DNA from: Paucibacter aquatile
GTDB taxonomy: Bacteria > Pseudomonadota > Gammaproteobacteria > Burkholderiales > Burkholderiaceae_C
Assembly: GCF_002885975.1 (NCBI RefSeq)
Contig: NZ_POSP01000003.1
Location: 930,001 to 994,000, forward strand
DNA length: 64,000 bases
Direction of reading: 5' to 3'
The notes beneath the pieces are model-generated. The model did no database searches and was not told where the DNA came from. It saw only the letters and a list, made by a program, of their open reading frames with translations. Both the position numbers and the translations under genes were made by a program. Positions within the stretch are counted from its first letter, which is position 1. The number at the start of each line of letters is the position of its first letter. Below are positions 1-8,514 of the stretch, piece after piece.

Positions 1-69
1 AAGGGAATCGAGCCCGGTTTCAAGGATTGACCCGGCGAAGGCTTGAAGGAGAGCGTGCCGCGCATCGTT

Positions 70-75
70 TACAAT
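70..75 (+). promoter_or_regulatory. -10 element of the SRP RNA promoter
   Basis: TACAAT lies seven bases before the predicted 5' end of the SRP RNA. The best upstream hexamer is TTGAAG at 43-48, but its 21-base spacing is long, so only the -10 is called. Confidence 0.5.
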
Positions 76-81
76 GCACGC

Positions 82-177
82 TGACGGGCCTCCTCGCATG
101 GAAGCGCGGCCAACCGGGTCAGGTGGGGAACCAAGCAGCCCTAGCCGTTGTGACCAGTGCCGAGGCAGGGCTCGTCA
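82..177 (+). ncRNA. ffs: SRP RNA (4.5S RNA), bacterial small type
   Basis: RNA component of the signal recognition particle; with Ffh it brings ribosomes making membrane proteins to FtsY. The universally conserved SRP apical segment is visible at 119-140 (GTCAGGT, GGAA, AAGCAGCC). The ends pair: TGACGGGCC at 82 is complementary, with one mismatch, to the segment ending GGCTCGTCA at 177, closing a single long hairpin of about 96 bases, the usual size for the small bacterial form. A -10 element precedes it and a strong intrinsic terminator follows 11 bases later. The exact 5' and 3' ends are inferred from the pairing. Confidence 0.93.
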
Positions 178-188
178 ACCCGAACACC

Positions 189-225
189 AAAAAGCCCGCT
201 GAGCGCACTGCTCAGCGGGCTTTTT
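189..225. terminator. Bidirectional intrinsic terminator
   Basis: A perfect 11-base stem (GCCCGCTGAGC with GCTCAGCGGGC) and 5-base loop are flanked by five A on the left and five T on the right. It can terminate the SRP RNA rightward and the etf/acyl-CoA dehydrogenase operon leftward. Confidence 0.92.
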
Positions 226-279
226 CTTGTGTGGAAACCCAGCGGCTCGGGCGGCCTGCACCGCCCGAGCGTGGGAGCC

Positions 280-1233
280 TCAGCCCAGGCGCAAGCGCTC
301 GCGCGCAGCCTGGTACTCACGGCCCAGGCGCGCCACCAGCTCGGCCGCCGGCACCACGGCGCGAATAGCGCCGATGCCTTGGCCGCAGCCCCAGATGTCT
401 TTCCAGGCCTTGCTGGAGCTGCCGCCGAAGTTCATCGCACTCGGGTCGCTCTCGGGCAGGTGATCCGGGTCCATGCCGGCTTTGACGATGGAGCCACGCA
501 GGTAGTTGCCGTGTACGCCGGTGAAGAGGTTGCTGTAGACGATGTCGTCGCTGTTGCTGTCGACAATCATCTGCTTGTAATCCTCGGCGGCGCGGGCCTC
601 CTCGGTGGCGATGAAGGCCGAGCCGATATAGGCCAGATCCGCACCCATCGCCTGGGCCGCCAGCACCGCGTCGCCGCTGGCGATAGACCCGGACAGCGCC
701 ACCGGACCCTGGAACCACTCCCGGATTTCCTGGATCAGCGCGAAGGGGCTCTTGACCCCCGCATGGCCGCCGGCACCGGCCGCGACGGCGATCAGGCCGT
801 CGGCGCCCTTCTCGATCGCCTTCTTGGCGAACTTGTTGTTGATGACGTCGTGCAGCACGATGCCGCCCCAGGAGTGCACGGCCTGGTTGACGTCCTCACG
901 CGCGCCCAGCGAAGTGATGATGATGGGCACCTTGTACTTGGCGCACACCGCCATATCGTGCTCGAGCCGTTCATTGCTCTTGTGCACGATCTGGTTGATG
1001 GCGAAAGGCGCCGCCGGCTTGTCCGGGTTGGCGCGGTTGTAAGCCGCCAGTTCGGTGGTGATTTCGTTCAGCCATTCATCGAGCAGCTCGGCCGGCCGGG
1101 CATTGAGCGCCGGCATGGAGCCGACGATGCCGGCCTTGCACTGCGCGATCACCAGCTTGGGGTTGCTGATGATGAACAGGGGCGAGCCGATGATGGGCAG
1201 CGGCAGCTGCTTCAGGATCTCAGGGAGTGCCAT
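280..1233 (-). CDS. Nitronate monooxygenase (2-nitropropane dioxygenase family)
   Basis: A 317-residue FMN-dependent TIM-barrel enzyme of the NMO/NPD family, whose members oxidise nitronates. The N-terminus (PIIGSPLFIISNP, then AGIVGSMPALN) and the glycine-rich GAGGHAG flavin-phosphate loop near residue 150 are typical. Length matches the family. It is the last gene of a leftward operon, 14 bases after the acyl-CoA dehydrogenase, and ends 55 bases before the shared terminator. Its physiological substrate is unknown; association with acyl-CoA oxidation genes suggests a role in disposing of a reactive by-product, which is inference. Confidence 0.9.
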   Translation of the reverse strand: MALPEILKQLPLPIIGSPLFIISNPKLVIAQCKAGIVGSMPALNARPAELLDEWLNEITTELAAYNRANPDKPAAPFAINQIVHKSNERLEHDMAVCAKYKVPIIITSLGAREDVNQAVHSWGGIVLHDVINNKFAKKAIEKGADGLIAVAAGAGGHAGVKSPFALIQEIREWFQGPVALSGSIASGDAVLAAQAMGADLAYIGSAFIATEEARAAEDYKQMIVDSNSDDIVYSNLFTGVHGNYLRGSIVKAGMDPDHLPESDPSAMNFGGSSSKAWKDIWGCGQGIGAIRAVVPAAELVARLGREYQAARERLRLG

Positions 1234-1247
1234 CGTGCCGCGCCCGA

Positions 1248-3041
1248 TCAGAAGGCATCCAGGGCCAGGGCGGTGACGCTGTCGGCGCCCTCGACAATGG
1301 CATCGCGCGTGCCACCGGCACGGCTCAGGATGTGCTCGGCGTAGAAGCGAGCGGTGGCGATCTTGGCCGACATGAAGGCCGCGTCTTCACCGGCGGCCAG
1401 CTTGTCCTCGGCCACCAGCAGCGAGCGCGCCAGCTGCCAGCCGGCGACCAGATTGCCAGCCAGCATCAGGTAGGGCACGGAGCCGGCGTAGGTCGCGTTG
1501 GGGTTGCTGCGGGCGTTGGCGGCGATGAAGTTCACCACATCGACAAAAGCCAGACGGGCCGCGGTCAGGCGCTTTTGCACCGCGCGGGCGGCGGCGCTGT
1601 CGCGTGTCAGCAGCTGCGCTTCGGTGGCCTCGACCATGGCCGCGATGGAGCGGGCAAAGGCGCCGCCGTCGCGTGCGGTCTTGCGGCCGACCAGGTCATT
1701 GGCCTGGATGGCGGTCGTGCCTTCGTAAATGGTCAGGATCTTGGCATCGCGGTAATGCTGGGCAGCGCCGGTTTCCTCGATGAAGCCCATGCCGCCGTGC
1801 ACCTGCACGCCCAGGTCGGTGACCTCCAGGCTCATCTCGGTGCTGTAGCCCTTGACCAGGGGCACGAGGAACTCGTAGAAGGCCTGGCTCTGCTTGCAAA
1901 TCTCGGCATCGGCATGGTGGTGGGCCGCATCGTAGGCCGCGGCGGCCACGCTGGACATGGCGCGGCAACCCTCGGTCAGGGCGCGCATGGTCATCAGCAT
2001 GCGGCGCACATCGGGGTGGTGCAGGATGGGGCCGGCGCTGGGCAGCGAGCCGTCCACCGGGCGCGACTGGATGCGCTCGCGGGCGAAGCTGGCGGCTTTT
2101 TGGTAGGCGCGCTCGGCCACGGCGATGCCCTGCACGCCGACGCCGAAGCGGGCGGCGTTCATCATGATGAACATGTACTCGAGGCCGCGGTTCTCTTCGC
2201 CGACCAGGGTGCCGATGGCGCCGCCGTGGTCGCCGAACTGCAGCACGCAGGTCGGACTGGCCTTGATGCCCATCTTGTGCTCGATGGACACGCAGTGGGC
2301 GTCGTTGCGCGCGCCCAGGGAGCCATCGGCATTGACCAGGAACTTGGGCACGATGAAGAGGCTGATGCCCTTCACGCCTTCCGGCGCACCGACCACACGG
2401 GCCAGCACCAGATGGACGATGTTCTCGGCCATGTCGTGCTCACCGTAGGTGATGAAAATCTTGGTGCCGAAGATCTTGTAGGTACCGTCGCCTTGAGGCT
2501 CGGCGCGGGTGCGCACCTGGGCCAGGTCCGAACCGGCTTGCGGCTCGGTCAGGTTCATGGTGCCGGTCCAGCTGCCGTCGATCAGCTTGGGGATGAAGGT
2601 GTTCTTTTGTGCGTCGGAGCCGGCCGTCAGCAGGGCTTCGATGGCGCCATCGGTCAGCAGCGGGCAGAGCGCAAAGCTCAGATTGGCGCTGTTGATCATC
2701 TCGCCGCAGGCGGCGCCGATGGTCTTGGGCAGGCCCTGGCCGCCGAAGTCAGCGGGGTGTTGCAGGCCCTGCCAGCCGCCTTCGGCAAACTGCTTGAAGG
2801 CCTGCTTGAAGCCGGTGGTGGTGAAGACTTCGCCGTCCTTCCAGTAGGACGGGGCTTTGTCGCCCTCCCAGTTCAGCGGTGCGACCACGTCCTCGTTGAA
2901 CTTGGCGCACTCTTCCAGCACGGCCTGGGCGGTGTCAATGCCGAAATCGGCGAATGCAGGGATTTGCTCGGTCAGGGCTTGCAGGCCGGCGAGCTCCTGC
3001 ATATTGAACAGCATGTCCTTGACGGGGGCGCGGTAAGTCAT
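1248..3041 (-). CDS. Acyl-CoA dehydrogenase, long DmdC-like type
   Basis: A 597-residue FAD-dependent acyl-CoA dehydrogenase that passes electrons to ETF. It has the family motifs in order: an N-terminal extension typical of the roughly 600-residue class (MTYRAPVKDMLFNMQELAGL), the flavin-contacting segment around residues 155-175 (WTGTMNLTEPQAGSDL), and the signature GGMGFIEET around residue 415 followed by RDAKILTIYEGTT. A C-terminal domain absent from short acyl-CoA dehydrogenases follows. This class includes methylmercaptopropionyl-CoA dehydrogenase, but substrate cannot be read from sequence. Directly downstream of etfA, its electron acceptor. Confidence 0.93.
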   Translation of the reverse strand: MTYRAPVKDMLFNMQELAGLQALTEQIPAFADFGIDTAQAVLEECAKFNEDVVAPLNWEGDKAPSYWKDGEVFTTTGFKQAFKQFAEGGWQGLQHPADFGGQGLPKTIGAACGEMINSANLSFALCPLLTDGAIEALLTAGSDAQKNTFIPKLIDGSWTGTMNLTEPQAGSDLAQVRTRAEPQGDGTYKIFGTKIFITYGEHDMAENIVHLVLARVVGAPEGVKGISLFIVPKFLVNADGSLGARNDAHCVSIEHKMGIKASPTCVLQFGDHGGAIGTLVGEENRGLEYMFIMMNAARFGVGVQGIAVAERAYQKAASFARERIQSRPVDGSLPSAGPILHHPDVRRMLMTMRALTEGCRAMSSVAAAAYDAAHHHADAEICKQSQAFYEFLVPLVKGYSTEMSLEVTDLGVQVHGGMGFIEETGAAQHYRDAKILTIYEGTTAIQANDLVGRKTARDGGAFARSIAAMVEATEAQLLTRDSAAARAVQKRLTAARLAFVDVVNFIAANARSNPNATYAGSVPYLMLAGNLVAGWQLARSLLVAEDKLAAGEDAAFMSAKIATARFYAEHILSRAGGTRDAIVEGADSVTALALDAF

Positions 3042-3142
3042 GGCTTTGTCTCCAGCGATCTCAGATTCAGATACAACAAGGGCGCCGCGACCGTGAGTCG
3101 GGCGCCCTGGGGCTCACTCGATAGTGGGGGCTGCGCGCGGGC

Positions 3143-4075
3143 TCAGAGGCTGCCCACCAGCTCCGGCACGGCGGTGAACAGATCGGCTTCCAGGCCGTAG
3201 TCGGCCACCGAGAAGATCGGCGCTTCGGCGTCCTTGTTGATCGCGACGATCACCTTGGAATCCTTCATGCCAGCCAGATGCTGGATCGCGCCGCTGATAC
3301 CGCAGGCGATGTAGAGCTGGGGCGCGACGATCTTGCCGGTCTGGCCGACCTGCCAGTCGTTCGGGGCATAACCGGCATCCACTGCGGCACGCGAGGCGCC
3401 CAGCGCAGCGCCCAGCTTATCGGCCAGAGGCGTCAGCACTTCCATGAACTTGTCGTTGGAACCCAGGGCACGGCCACCGGAAACGATGATCTTGGCGGCG
3501 GTCAGCTCGGGGCGGTCGCTCTTGGTCACTTCACGGCCGGCGAAGCTGCTCTTGCCGCTGTCGGCGGCGGCAGCCACGGTGACCACGGTGGCGTTGCCAC
3601 CTTGGGCGGCGGCGGCGTCAAAACCGGTGGTGCGCACGGTCAGCACCTTGGTGGCATCGCTGCTTTGCACGGTGGCAATCGCGTTGCCGGCGTAGATGGG
3701 GCGCTCGAAGGTGTCGGCGCTGATGACCTTGGTGACGTCGCTCAGCTGGGCCACGTCCAGCAAGGCGGCCACGCGCGGCGCGACGTTCTTGCCCGAGGCA
3801 GTGGCCGGGAACAGGATGTGGCTGTAGCCGCCGGCAATCGCCAGCACCTGGGCGGCCAGGTTTTCGGCCAGGCCGTTTTCCAGCGCGGCGGAATCGGCAT
3901 GCAGCACCTTGCTCACACCAGCGATCTGGGCCGCAGCAGCGGCCGCGGCGCCGGCGTTGAAACCAGCCACCAGCACATGGACATCGCCGCCCACGGCCGC
4001 CGCAGCGGTCACGGTGTTCAGCGTCGCGCCCTTGATGGAGGCGTTGTCGTGTTCAGCAATCACGAGAGCAGTCAT
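3143..4075 (-). CDS. etfA: Electron transfer flavoprotein alpha subunit
   Basis: A 310-residue ETF alpha subunit carrying FAD; together with EtfB it takes electrons from acyl-CoA dehydrogenases and passes them to ETF:ubiquinone oxidoreductase. The start at 4075 (MTALVIAEHDN) is preferred over an upstream in-frame Met because it gives the family N-terminus. The C-terminal FAD-binding signature is present (VSGGRALGS, then YIACGISGAIQHLAGM and ADYGLEADLF). It begins 31 bases after etfB in the same direction. Confidence 0.97.
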   Translation of the reverse strand: MTALVIAEHDNASIKGATLNTVTAAAAVGGDVHVLVAGFNAGAAAAAAAQIAGVSKVLHADSAALENGLAENLAAQVLAIAGGYSHILFPATASGKNVAPRVAALLDVAQLSDVTKVISADTFERPIYAGNAIATVQSSDATKVLTVRTTGFDAAAAQGGNATVVTVAAAADSGKSSFAGREVTKSDRPELTAAKIIVSGGRALGSNDKFMEVLTPLADKLGAALGASRAAVDAGYAPNDWQVGQTGKIVAPQLYIACGISGAIQHLAGMKDSKVIVAINKDAEAPIFSVADYGLEADLFTAVPELVGSL

Positions 4076-4106
4076 TGTGTTTTCTCCGAATTCTTCTGAT
4101 CTGGGT

Positions 4107-4859
4107 TCAGCCAATGACCTTGGCTTCGTTCTTCAGCTTGTCGACCAGGGCGGCCACATCGGCCACCTTGATGCCGGCGCTGCGCTTGGGCGGCTCTTCG
4201 ACCTTGAGGGTCTTGATGCGCGGGCTCACGTCCACACCCAGATCGGCCGGCTTGACGGTGTCCAGCTGCTTCTTCTTGGCCTTCATGATGTTGGGCAGGG
4301 TGACGTAGCGCGGCTCGTTCAGGCGCAGGTCGGTGGTGATGACGGCCGGCAGGCTCAGCTTCACGGTTTCCAGGCCACCATCGACTTCCCGGGTGACGGA
4401 CACGGCGCCATCGGCCACTTCCACCTTGCTGGCGAAGGTGCCTTGCGGCAGGCCGGTCAGGGCCGCCAGCATCTGGCCGGTCTGGTTGCAATCGTCGTCA
4501 ATGGCCTGCTTGCCCAGGATGACCAGCTGGGGTTGTTCCTTGTCGACCAGGGCCTTGAGGATCTTGGCCACGGCCAGGGGCTGCAGTTCGGCATCGGTCT
4601 CGACCAGGATGGCGCGGTCGGCGCCGATGGCCATGGCGGTGCGCAGGGTTTCCTGGCACTGGGTGACACCGCAGGACACTGCGATCACCTCGGTGACCAC
4701 ACCTTTTTCCTTCAGGCGCACGGCTTCTTCGATGGCGATCTCGTCGAAGGGGTTCATCGACATCTTGACGTTGGCGGTGTCGACACCGCTGCCGTCGCTC
4801 TTGACGCGCACCTTAACGTTGTAGTCGACCACGCGTTTGACTGGGACCAAGACCTTCAT
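4107..4859 (-). CDS. etfB: Electron transfer flavoprotein beta subunit
   Basis: A 250-residue ETF beta subunit, which binds AMP and docks the dehydrogenase. The family N-terminus MKVLVPVKRVVDYNVKVRV, the MNPFDEIAIEEAVRLKEKG segment near residue 35 and the ETF-beta signature around residues 160-185 (leading to RYVTLPNIMKAKKK) are all present. It is the first gene of the operon etfB-etfA-acyl-CoA dehydrogenase-nitronate monooxygenase; the palindrome just upstream is the likely control point. Confidence 0.97.
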   Translation of the reverse strand: MKVLVPVKRVVDYNVKVRVKSDGSGVDTANVKMSMNPFDEIAIEEAVRLKEKGVVTEVIAVSCGVTQCQETLRTAMAIGADRAILVETDAELQPLAVAKILKALVDKEQPQLVILGKQAIDDDCNQTGQMLAALTGLPQGTFASKVEVADGAVSVTREVDGGLETVKLSLPAVITTDLRLNEPRYVTLPNIMKAKKKQLDTVKPADLGVDVSPRIKTLKVEEPPKRSAGIKVADVAALVDKLKNEAKVIG

Positions 4860-4876
4860 CGATTACTCCAAGGCTA

Positions 4877-4894
4877 ATTGACGTTAACGTTAAT
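4877..4894. promoter_or_regulatory. LiuR-like 18-bp palindromic operator before etfB
   Basis: The sequence ATTGACGTTAACGTTAAT is an inverted repeat with one mismatched pair around a perfect ACGTTAACGT core, 18 bases upstream of the etfB start codon. It resembles the operators reported for LiuR-type MerR regulators of branched-chain amino acid and fatty acid genes in proteobacteria. The regulator assignment is from memory of the motif; the palindrome itself is directly visible. Confidence 0.6.
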
Positions 4895-5029
4895 CAGATT
4901 CTAAGGGGCCACCCGAAGGCGGTTGAGGCATCTTTGCCAACATCGGGGATGCAGCCAAAAAAGCACGATCGTTCTATTCTAAGCATGAAGCCAGAGTCGC
5001 GTCAGGCTGCCGCTAGACTGCAGCCCCCA

Positions 5030-5881
5030 ATGAGCATGAGCAGCAGCCCTCCCCTCGCCGCGGCGCGTTCGCACGCGGCCACCATCGGCGTCTTCGATTC
5101 CGGCGTCGGCGGCCTGACCGTGCTGCGCGCCCTGCAGCAAGCGCTGCCCCAGGCGGCCCTTCACTACGTGGCCGACGCCGCCCACGCGCCCTACGGCCCG
5201 CGCAGCCCCGACTTCATCCGCGAACGCAGCCTGCGCCTGGCCGACTACCTGGTGAGCCAGGGCGCGGGCATGCTGGTCGTTGCCTGCAACACCGCCACGG
5301 CCCACGCCATCGCCACACTACGCCAACGCTGGCCCGCGCTGCCCATCGTCGGCACCGAGCCGGGCATCAAACCGGCGGTCGCGGCCAGCCTGGCGCGCAC
5401 CAAGGGCCAGCGAGGCTCACGCATCGGCGTGCTGGCCACCGTGGCCACCATCGCCAGCGCGCGGTACCAGGATCTGATCAGCCGGCATGCCGAGGGCATT
5501 GATGTCTTCAGCCAGCCCTGCCCCGGCCTGGTCGACCTGATCGAGCGGGGACAGCTGGACACGCCCGAGCTTCACGCCCTGCTGGACCGGCTCTGCCAAC
5601 CACTGCGCGAGGCCGGCGTGGACACGGTGCTGATGGGCTGCACCCACTACCCGCTGGTGCAGCCGGCCCTGCAGCGCGCCCTGGGCCCTCAGGTACAGCT
5701 GCTCAATATCGAAACCGCCGTGGCCCAGCGCGCGGCAGCCTTGTGGGGCAGGCAGGACGAGGAATCGGAAGCCCGCCCCGCCCTGCGGCTGGAAACGACC
5801 GGCGAGGCCGCCCGGCTGCAGGATTTTGTGCGCCAGGTCCTGGCCTGGCCGGACGCTCAGGCCGCCCGCGTGCAGGCCTGA
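5030..5881 (+). CDS. murI: Glutamate racemase
   Basis: Converts L-glutamate to D-glutamate for peptidoglycan. The two catalytic cysteines of the family lie in VACNTATA (about Cys86) and MGCTHYPLV (about Cys204). The N-terminal IGVFDSGVGGLTVL and ADAAHAPYG motifs are intact. The frame stays open upstream to 4934, but the region before 5030 has no homologous character; Met at 5030 or 5036 gives the usual protein of about 280 residues. Transcribed divergently from etfB. Confidence 0.95.
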   Translation: MSMSSSPPLAAARSHAATIGVFDSGVGGLTVLRALQQALPQAALHYVADAAHAPYGPRSPDFIRERSLRLADYLVSQGAGMLVVACNTATAHAIATLRQRWPALPIVGTEPGIKPAVAASLARTKGQRGSRIGVLATVATIASARYQDLISRHAEGIDVFSQPCPGLVDLIERGQLDTPELHALLDRLCQPLREAGVDTVLMGCTHYPLVQPALQRALGPQVQLLNIETAVAQRAAALWGRQDEESEARPALRLETTGEAARLQDFVRQVLAWPDAQAARVQA

Positions 5882-5923
5882 GGGCCTCTTGCAGCACGCC
5901 AGGGCGGACCCGGGCCAGGGCGC

Positions 5924-6457
5924 CTACTTCACCTCGCGCGCCAGCTTCAGCATCTGCGAGCTGAGCATCAGGCCGCGCCGTTTGGCCTCGCTGTGGTTGA
6001 TGCGAAAGGCCATGCCATTGGGCTCCAGCACCAGGGCGATGATGGCTCCGGCCCGGAAGGCCTCGGCGCTGGCGCCGACCACCAGCAAGGGGCTGTCGGC
6101 CAGGGCGTCCAGCCAGAGCTGCAGTTCTTGGCGTCCAGAAAAGCCCAGCACCAGCACATGGCAGGGCCCGGCCTCGGCCGGTGAACCCAGCACCAGGACC
6201 CGCCCGGCAGCCTGACCCATGGGCTTTTGCGCCACCACACGCAAGGCGTCTTGCAGCTCGCGGTCGCCCGCCACGCAGTAGTTGAACTCGCGACCCGGCG
6301 GCGGTGGCGGCCACTGCGTGAACTGGGCAAAGCGGTAGATGAAGGCGGCCTTGAGCTGCGCCTCCTCCTGGCCCGGATGCGCACAGGCCGCACCCGCAGC
6401 CCAGAGCAAAGGCAAGAGCCGAAGCCAAGCCAGCCAAGAACTCCGCGCGCGCTTCAT
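5924..6457 (-). CDS. YfiR-like periplasmic protein (DUF4154)
   Basis: A 177-residue exported protein with a signal peptide (MKRARSSWLAWLRLLPLLWA..AACA, cleavage around residue 26). The start of the mature part (EAQLKAAFIYRFAQFTQWP) is the hallmark of the YfiR/DUF4154 family. YfiR binds the periplasmic domain of the diguanylate cyclase YfiN and represses it in Pseudomonas. Its ATG overlaps the stop of the upstream receptor gene by four bases (ATGA), implying translational coupling. In this operon it probably modulates the membrane cyclase encoded two genes upstream; that partnership is inferred from family and context. Confidence 0.85.
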   Translation of the reverse strand: MKRARSSWLAWLRLLPLLWAAGAACAHPGQEEAQLKAAFIYRFAQFTQWPPPPPGREFNYCVAGDRELQDALRVVAQKPMGQAAGRVLVLGSPAEAGPCHVLVLGFSGRQELQLWLDALADSPLLVVGASAEAFRAGAIIALVLEPNGMAFRINHSEAKRRGLMLSSQMLKLAREVK

Positions 6458-8514
6458 GAGCCCACCCGGTGCTTGAACTGCAGGCGAAGCACACGCCCTT
6501 CCTGGCGCAGCGGCGGCAAGCCCACATCGGGCTGGTCGGCATAACTCACACCCATGAGGTTGCGCAGGCCCAACGACCATTCGCTGTCCGCGCTCTGGCG
6601 CCACAGCAGGTGCAGGTGATGCAAGGCCTGGCCGGGCAAGCTGCCGGCAGGAACCTGGCGGCGGCTCATGGCCTGGGTCTGCCAGCCCAGTTGCAAGTCA
6701 TCACGCCAGAGCGGCTGGCTGTAAGCCAGCTTGAACAGGCGGCGCGGCGAATTGTCGAGCTCGGCGCCACTGCCCAGCTCGCGGCTGCGCTGCAGCGACA
6801 AGCCCAGCTGCAGGCGCGCGCCTCCGTCCCAGCGCTTTTCCAGGCCCAGCTCCAGGCCGCGGCTGCGCACGACATCGCTGTTGACAAAACTCAGCCCCGT
6901 ATCCGGCTTGAGCACCTGGCTGATCAAGCCGCTCATGCGTGCACGGTAGAGCGAGGCTCGGTACTGCAGCTGTGGGGTCAGGCGATGCTCCAGCGCCAGC
7001 TCCAGGCTGCGCGTGCGCTCGGCCTCCAGCACTGGCAAGCCCGGCGCCTGGTTGCTGCGGAACTCGTAGAAGTTCGGCGCCCGGTAGGCACTGCCCTGCA
7101 TGAGCTTGAGATTGGCCTCCGGGCTCAGCTGCCACACCCAGGCCAGGCGGGGGTTGAGGCGGCTGCCATCGGCGCGGCGGTCATGGTCCCAACGCAGGCC
7201 CAGCACCAGACGGTGCTGGGCGTGGAGCTGCCACTCGTCTTGCACAAACACGCCCAGGCGCTCGGACGCGGAGGTGAAATCCAGATCCGGCGGCAGGCCT
7301 CTCGCACCCAGAGCGATGCGCTGCAACCGGTCACGCTGCCACTCCAAGCCGCCCAGAACATAGTGCCCGCGCCAGGCAGAGCTGCCCAGGCGCAGGGCAA
7401 ATTCATCCCACTGCCCCTCGGACAAGGTCTCCAGCTCCAGAGGCGGCCGCCCCGGCTGCTCCAGCGGGTCACGGCGACGCGATTGCAAGACCTTGCTGGA
7501 GGCCTCGACCGTCAAATCCCAATTGGCCCCCAACGCGCCCTCGTAACCCAGAGCCGCGAACTGGTTGAAGTAGATCGAGCGGCCTTGACCGATGCCCGAG
7601 CCGGGCCGCGTCGGGTCCAGCGGCGAAGCATTGCCGCGCACGCGCTCGCTGTGGCCGGCACGAAAGCTCCAGCCCGCCATGCTGGCGCGGGCAAGCAGGC
7701 GGGTGCCATGGTCCCAGTTGTGATCACGCAGACGATCGACCCTTTCGGCAGGCGCCGGGCTGTTCAAAGGAATGCGGTCCTGCTGAAAGCCCGAGATCGA
7801 GATCCAGCCCTCGGCGCCACTGTCCAGGCGCTGACCGGCACTGGCCTGCCAGCTGCTACCACGCTGTGAATCGAGCGCCAGGCGGGCGCGCAGGCCGGCA
7901 AGCTTGTCGGCCCGCTTGGTCTGCACCTGGATCACACCAAAAAATGCGTTATTGCCATACAAGGCCGAGCCCGGCCCGGGCGTGAACTCAACCCGGTCGA
8001 TCAAATCCACATCGACGTAAAACTCAGGCCCGATCAGGGCGGCGTCGAAGATGTTCTCGTTGACGCGCACGCCGTCGATCATCAAGAGCAGACGGGCGTT
8101 GAAATCACCGGGCCGGCCCAGGCCGCGCGCAGCCACGTAAACGAAATTGCCATTGCTGGTGGTGAACAGGCCCGGCAGGCAGTTGAGGATGTCGGCCATG
8201 CTGCGCAGGCCATAGGCGCGGATCTCGGCGTCGGTGAGCACATAGGTCTGCGCCGGGGCCTGCTCGGCGCTTTGCGCGAAACGCGAGGCCGTGGACACCT
8301 GCACCGCTTGCGGCACGGCCTTGAGGCCCTGGCGCAGCAAGTCCTCCAAACCCAGATCCAGGCCGGCATTGGCTTCGGCCACGGCCAGGCCAGGTTCGCC
8401 GGCCCATGCAGGCGGCATCGCCCCGCCTGAACACAATGCCGCGATCAGCAAACCCCAACCCCAGACTAGAGGCCTGGCACGGCGCGGCCGAACATGTACC
8501 TCAGCTGCCCGCAT
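6454..8514 (-). CDS. TonB-dependent outer-membrane receptor linked to cyclic-di-GMP genes
   Basis: A 686-residue TonB-dependent receptor. The start at 8514 (MRAAEVHV) gives an N-terminal signal peptide ending near AWA. The plug domain spans roughly residues 60-180 (YVLTDAEIRAYGLRSMADIL, then LLLMIDGVRVNENIF and VEFTPGPGSALYGNNAFFGVI). A beta-barrel follows, ending RLQFKHRVGS. Substrate unknown; no heme or siderophore motif is recognised. It overlaps the upstream cyclase gene by 14 bases and the downstream yfiR-like gene by 4, so the three genes form a tightly coupled operon. A signalling rather than purely transport role is a reasonable guess. Confidence 0.9.
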   Translation of the reverse strand: MRAAEVHVRPRRARPLVWGWGLLIAALCSGGAMPPAWAGEPGLAVAEANAGLDLGLEDLLRQGLKAVPQAVQVSTASRFAQSAEQAPAQTYVLTDAEIRAYGLRSMADILNCLPGLFTTSNGNFVYVAARGLGRPGDFNARLLLMIDGVRVNENIFDAALIGPEFYVDVDLIDRVEFTPGPGSALYGNNAFFGVIQVQTKRADKLAGLRARLALDSQRGSSWQASAGQRLDSGAEGWISISGFQQDRIPLNSPAPAERVDRLRDHNWDHGTRLLARASMAGWSFRAGHSERVRGNASPLDPTRPGSGIGQGRSIYFNQFAALGYEGALGANWDLTVEASSKVLQSRRRDPLEQPGRPPLELETLSEGQWDEFALRLGSSAWRGHYVLGGLEWQRDRLQRIALGARGLPPDLDFTSASERLGVFVQDEWQLHAQHRLVLGLRWDHDRRADGSRLNPRLAWVWQLSPEANLKLMQGSAYRAPNFYEFRSNQAPGLPVLEAERTRSLELALEHRLTPQLQYRASLYRARMSGLISQVLKPDTGLSFVNSDVVRSRGLELGLEKRWDGGARLQLGLSLQRSRELGSGAELDNSPRRLFKLAYSQPLWRDDLQLGWQTQAMSRRQVPAGSLPGQALHHLHLLWRQSADSEWSLGLRNLMGVSYADQPDVGLPPLRQEGRVLRLQFKHRVGS

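Noticed and set aside
157..1344. Long + strand open frame opposite nitronate monooxygenase
   Set aside because: High-GC shadow frame; composition follows the reverse complement of a clear enzyme gene.
1227..3200. 657-codon + strand open frame opposite the acyl-CoA dehydrogenase
   Set aside because: His/Gly/Ala/Gln-rich antisense translation of a well-recognised gene; no family character.
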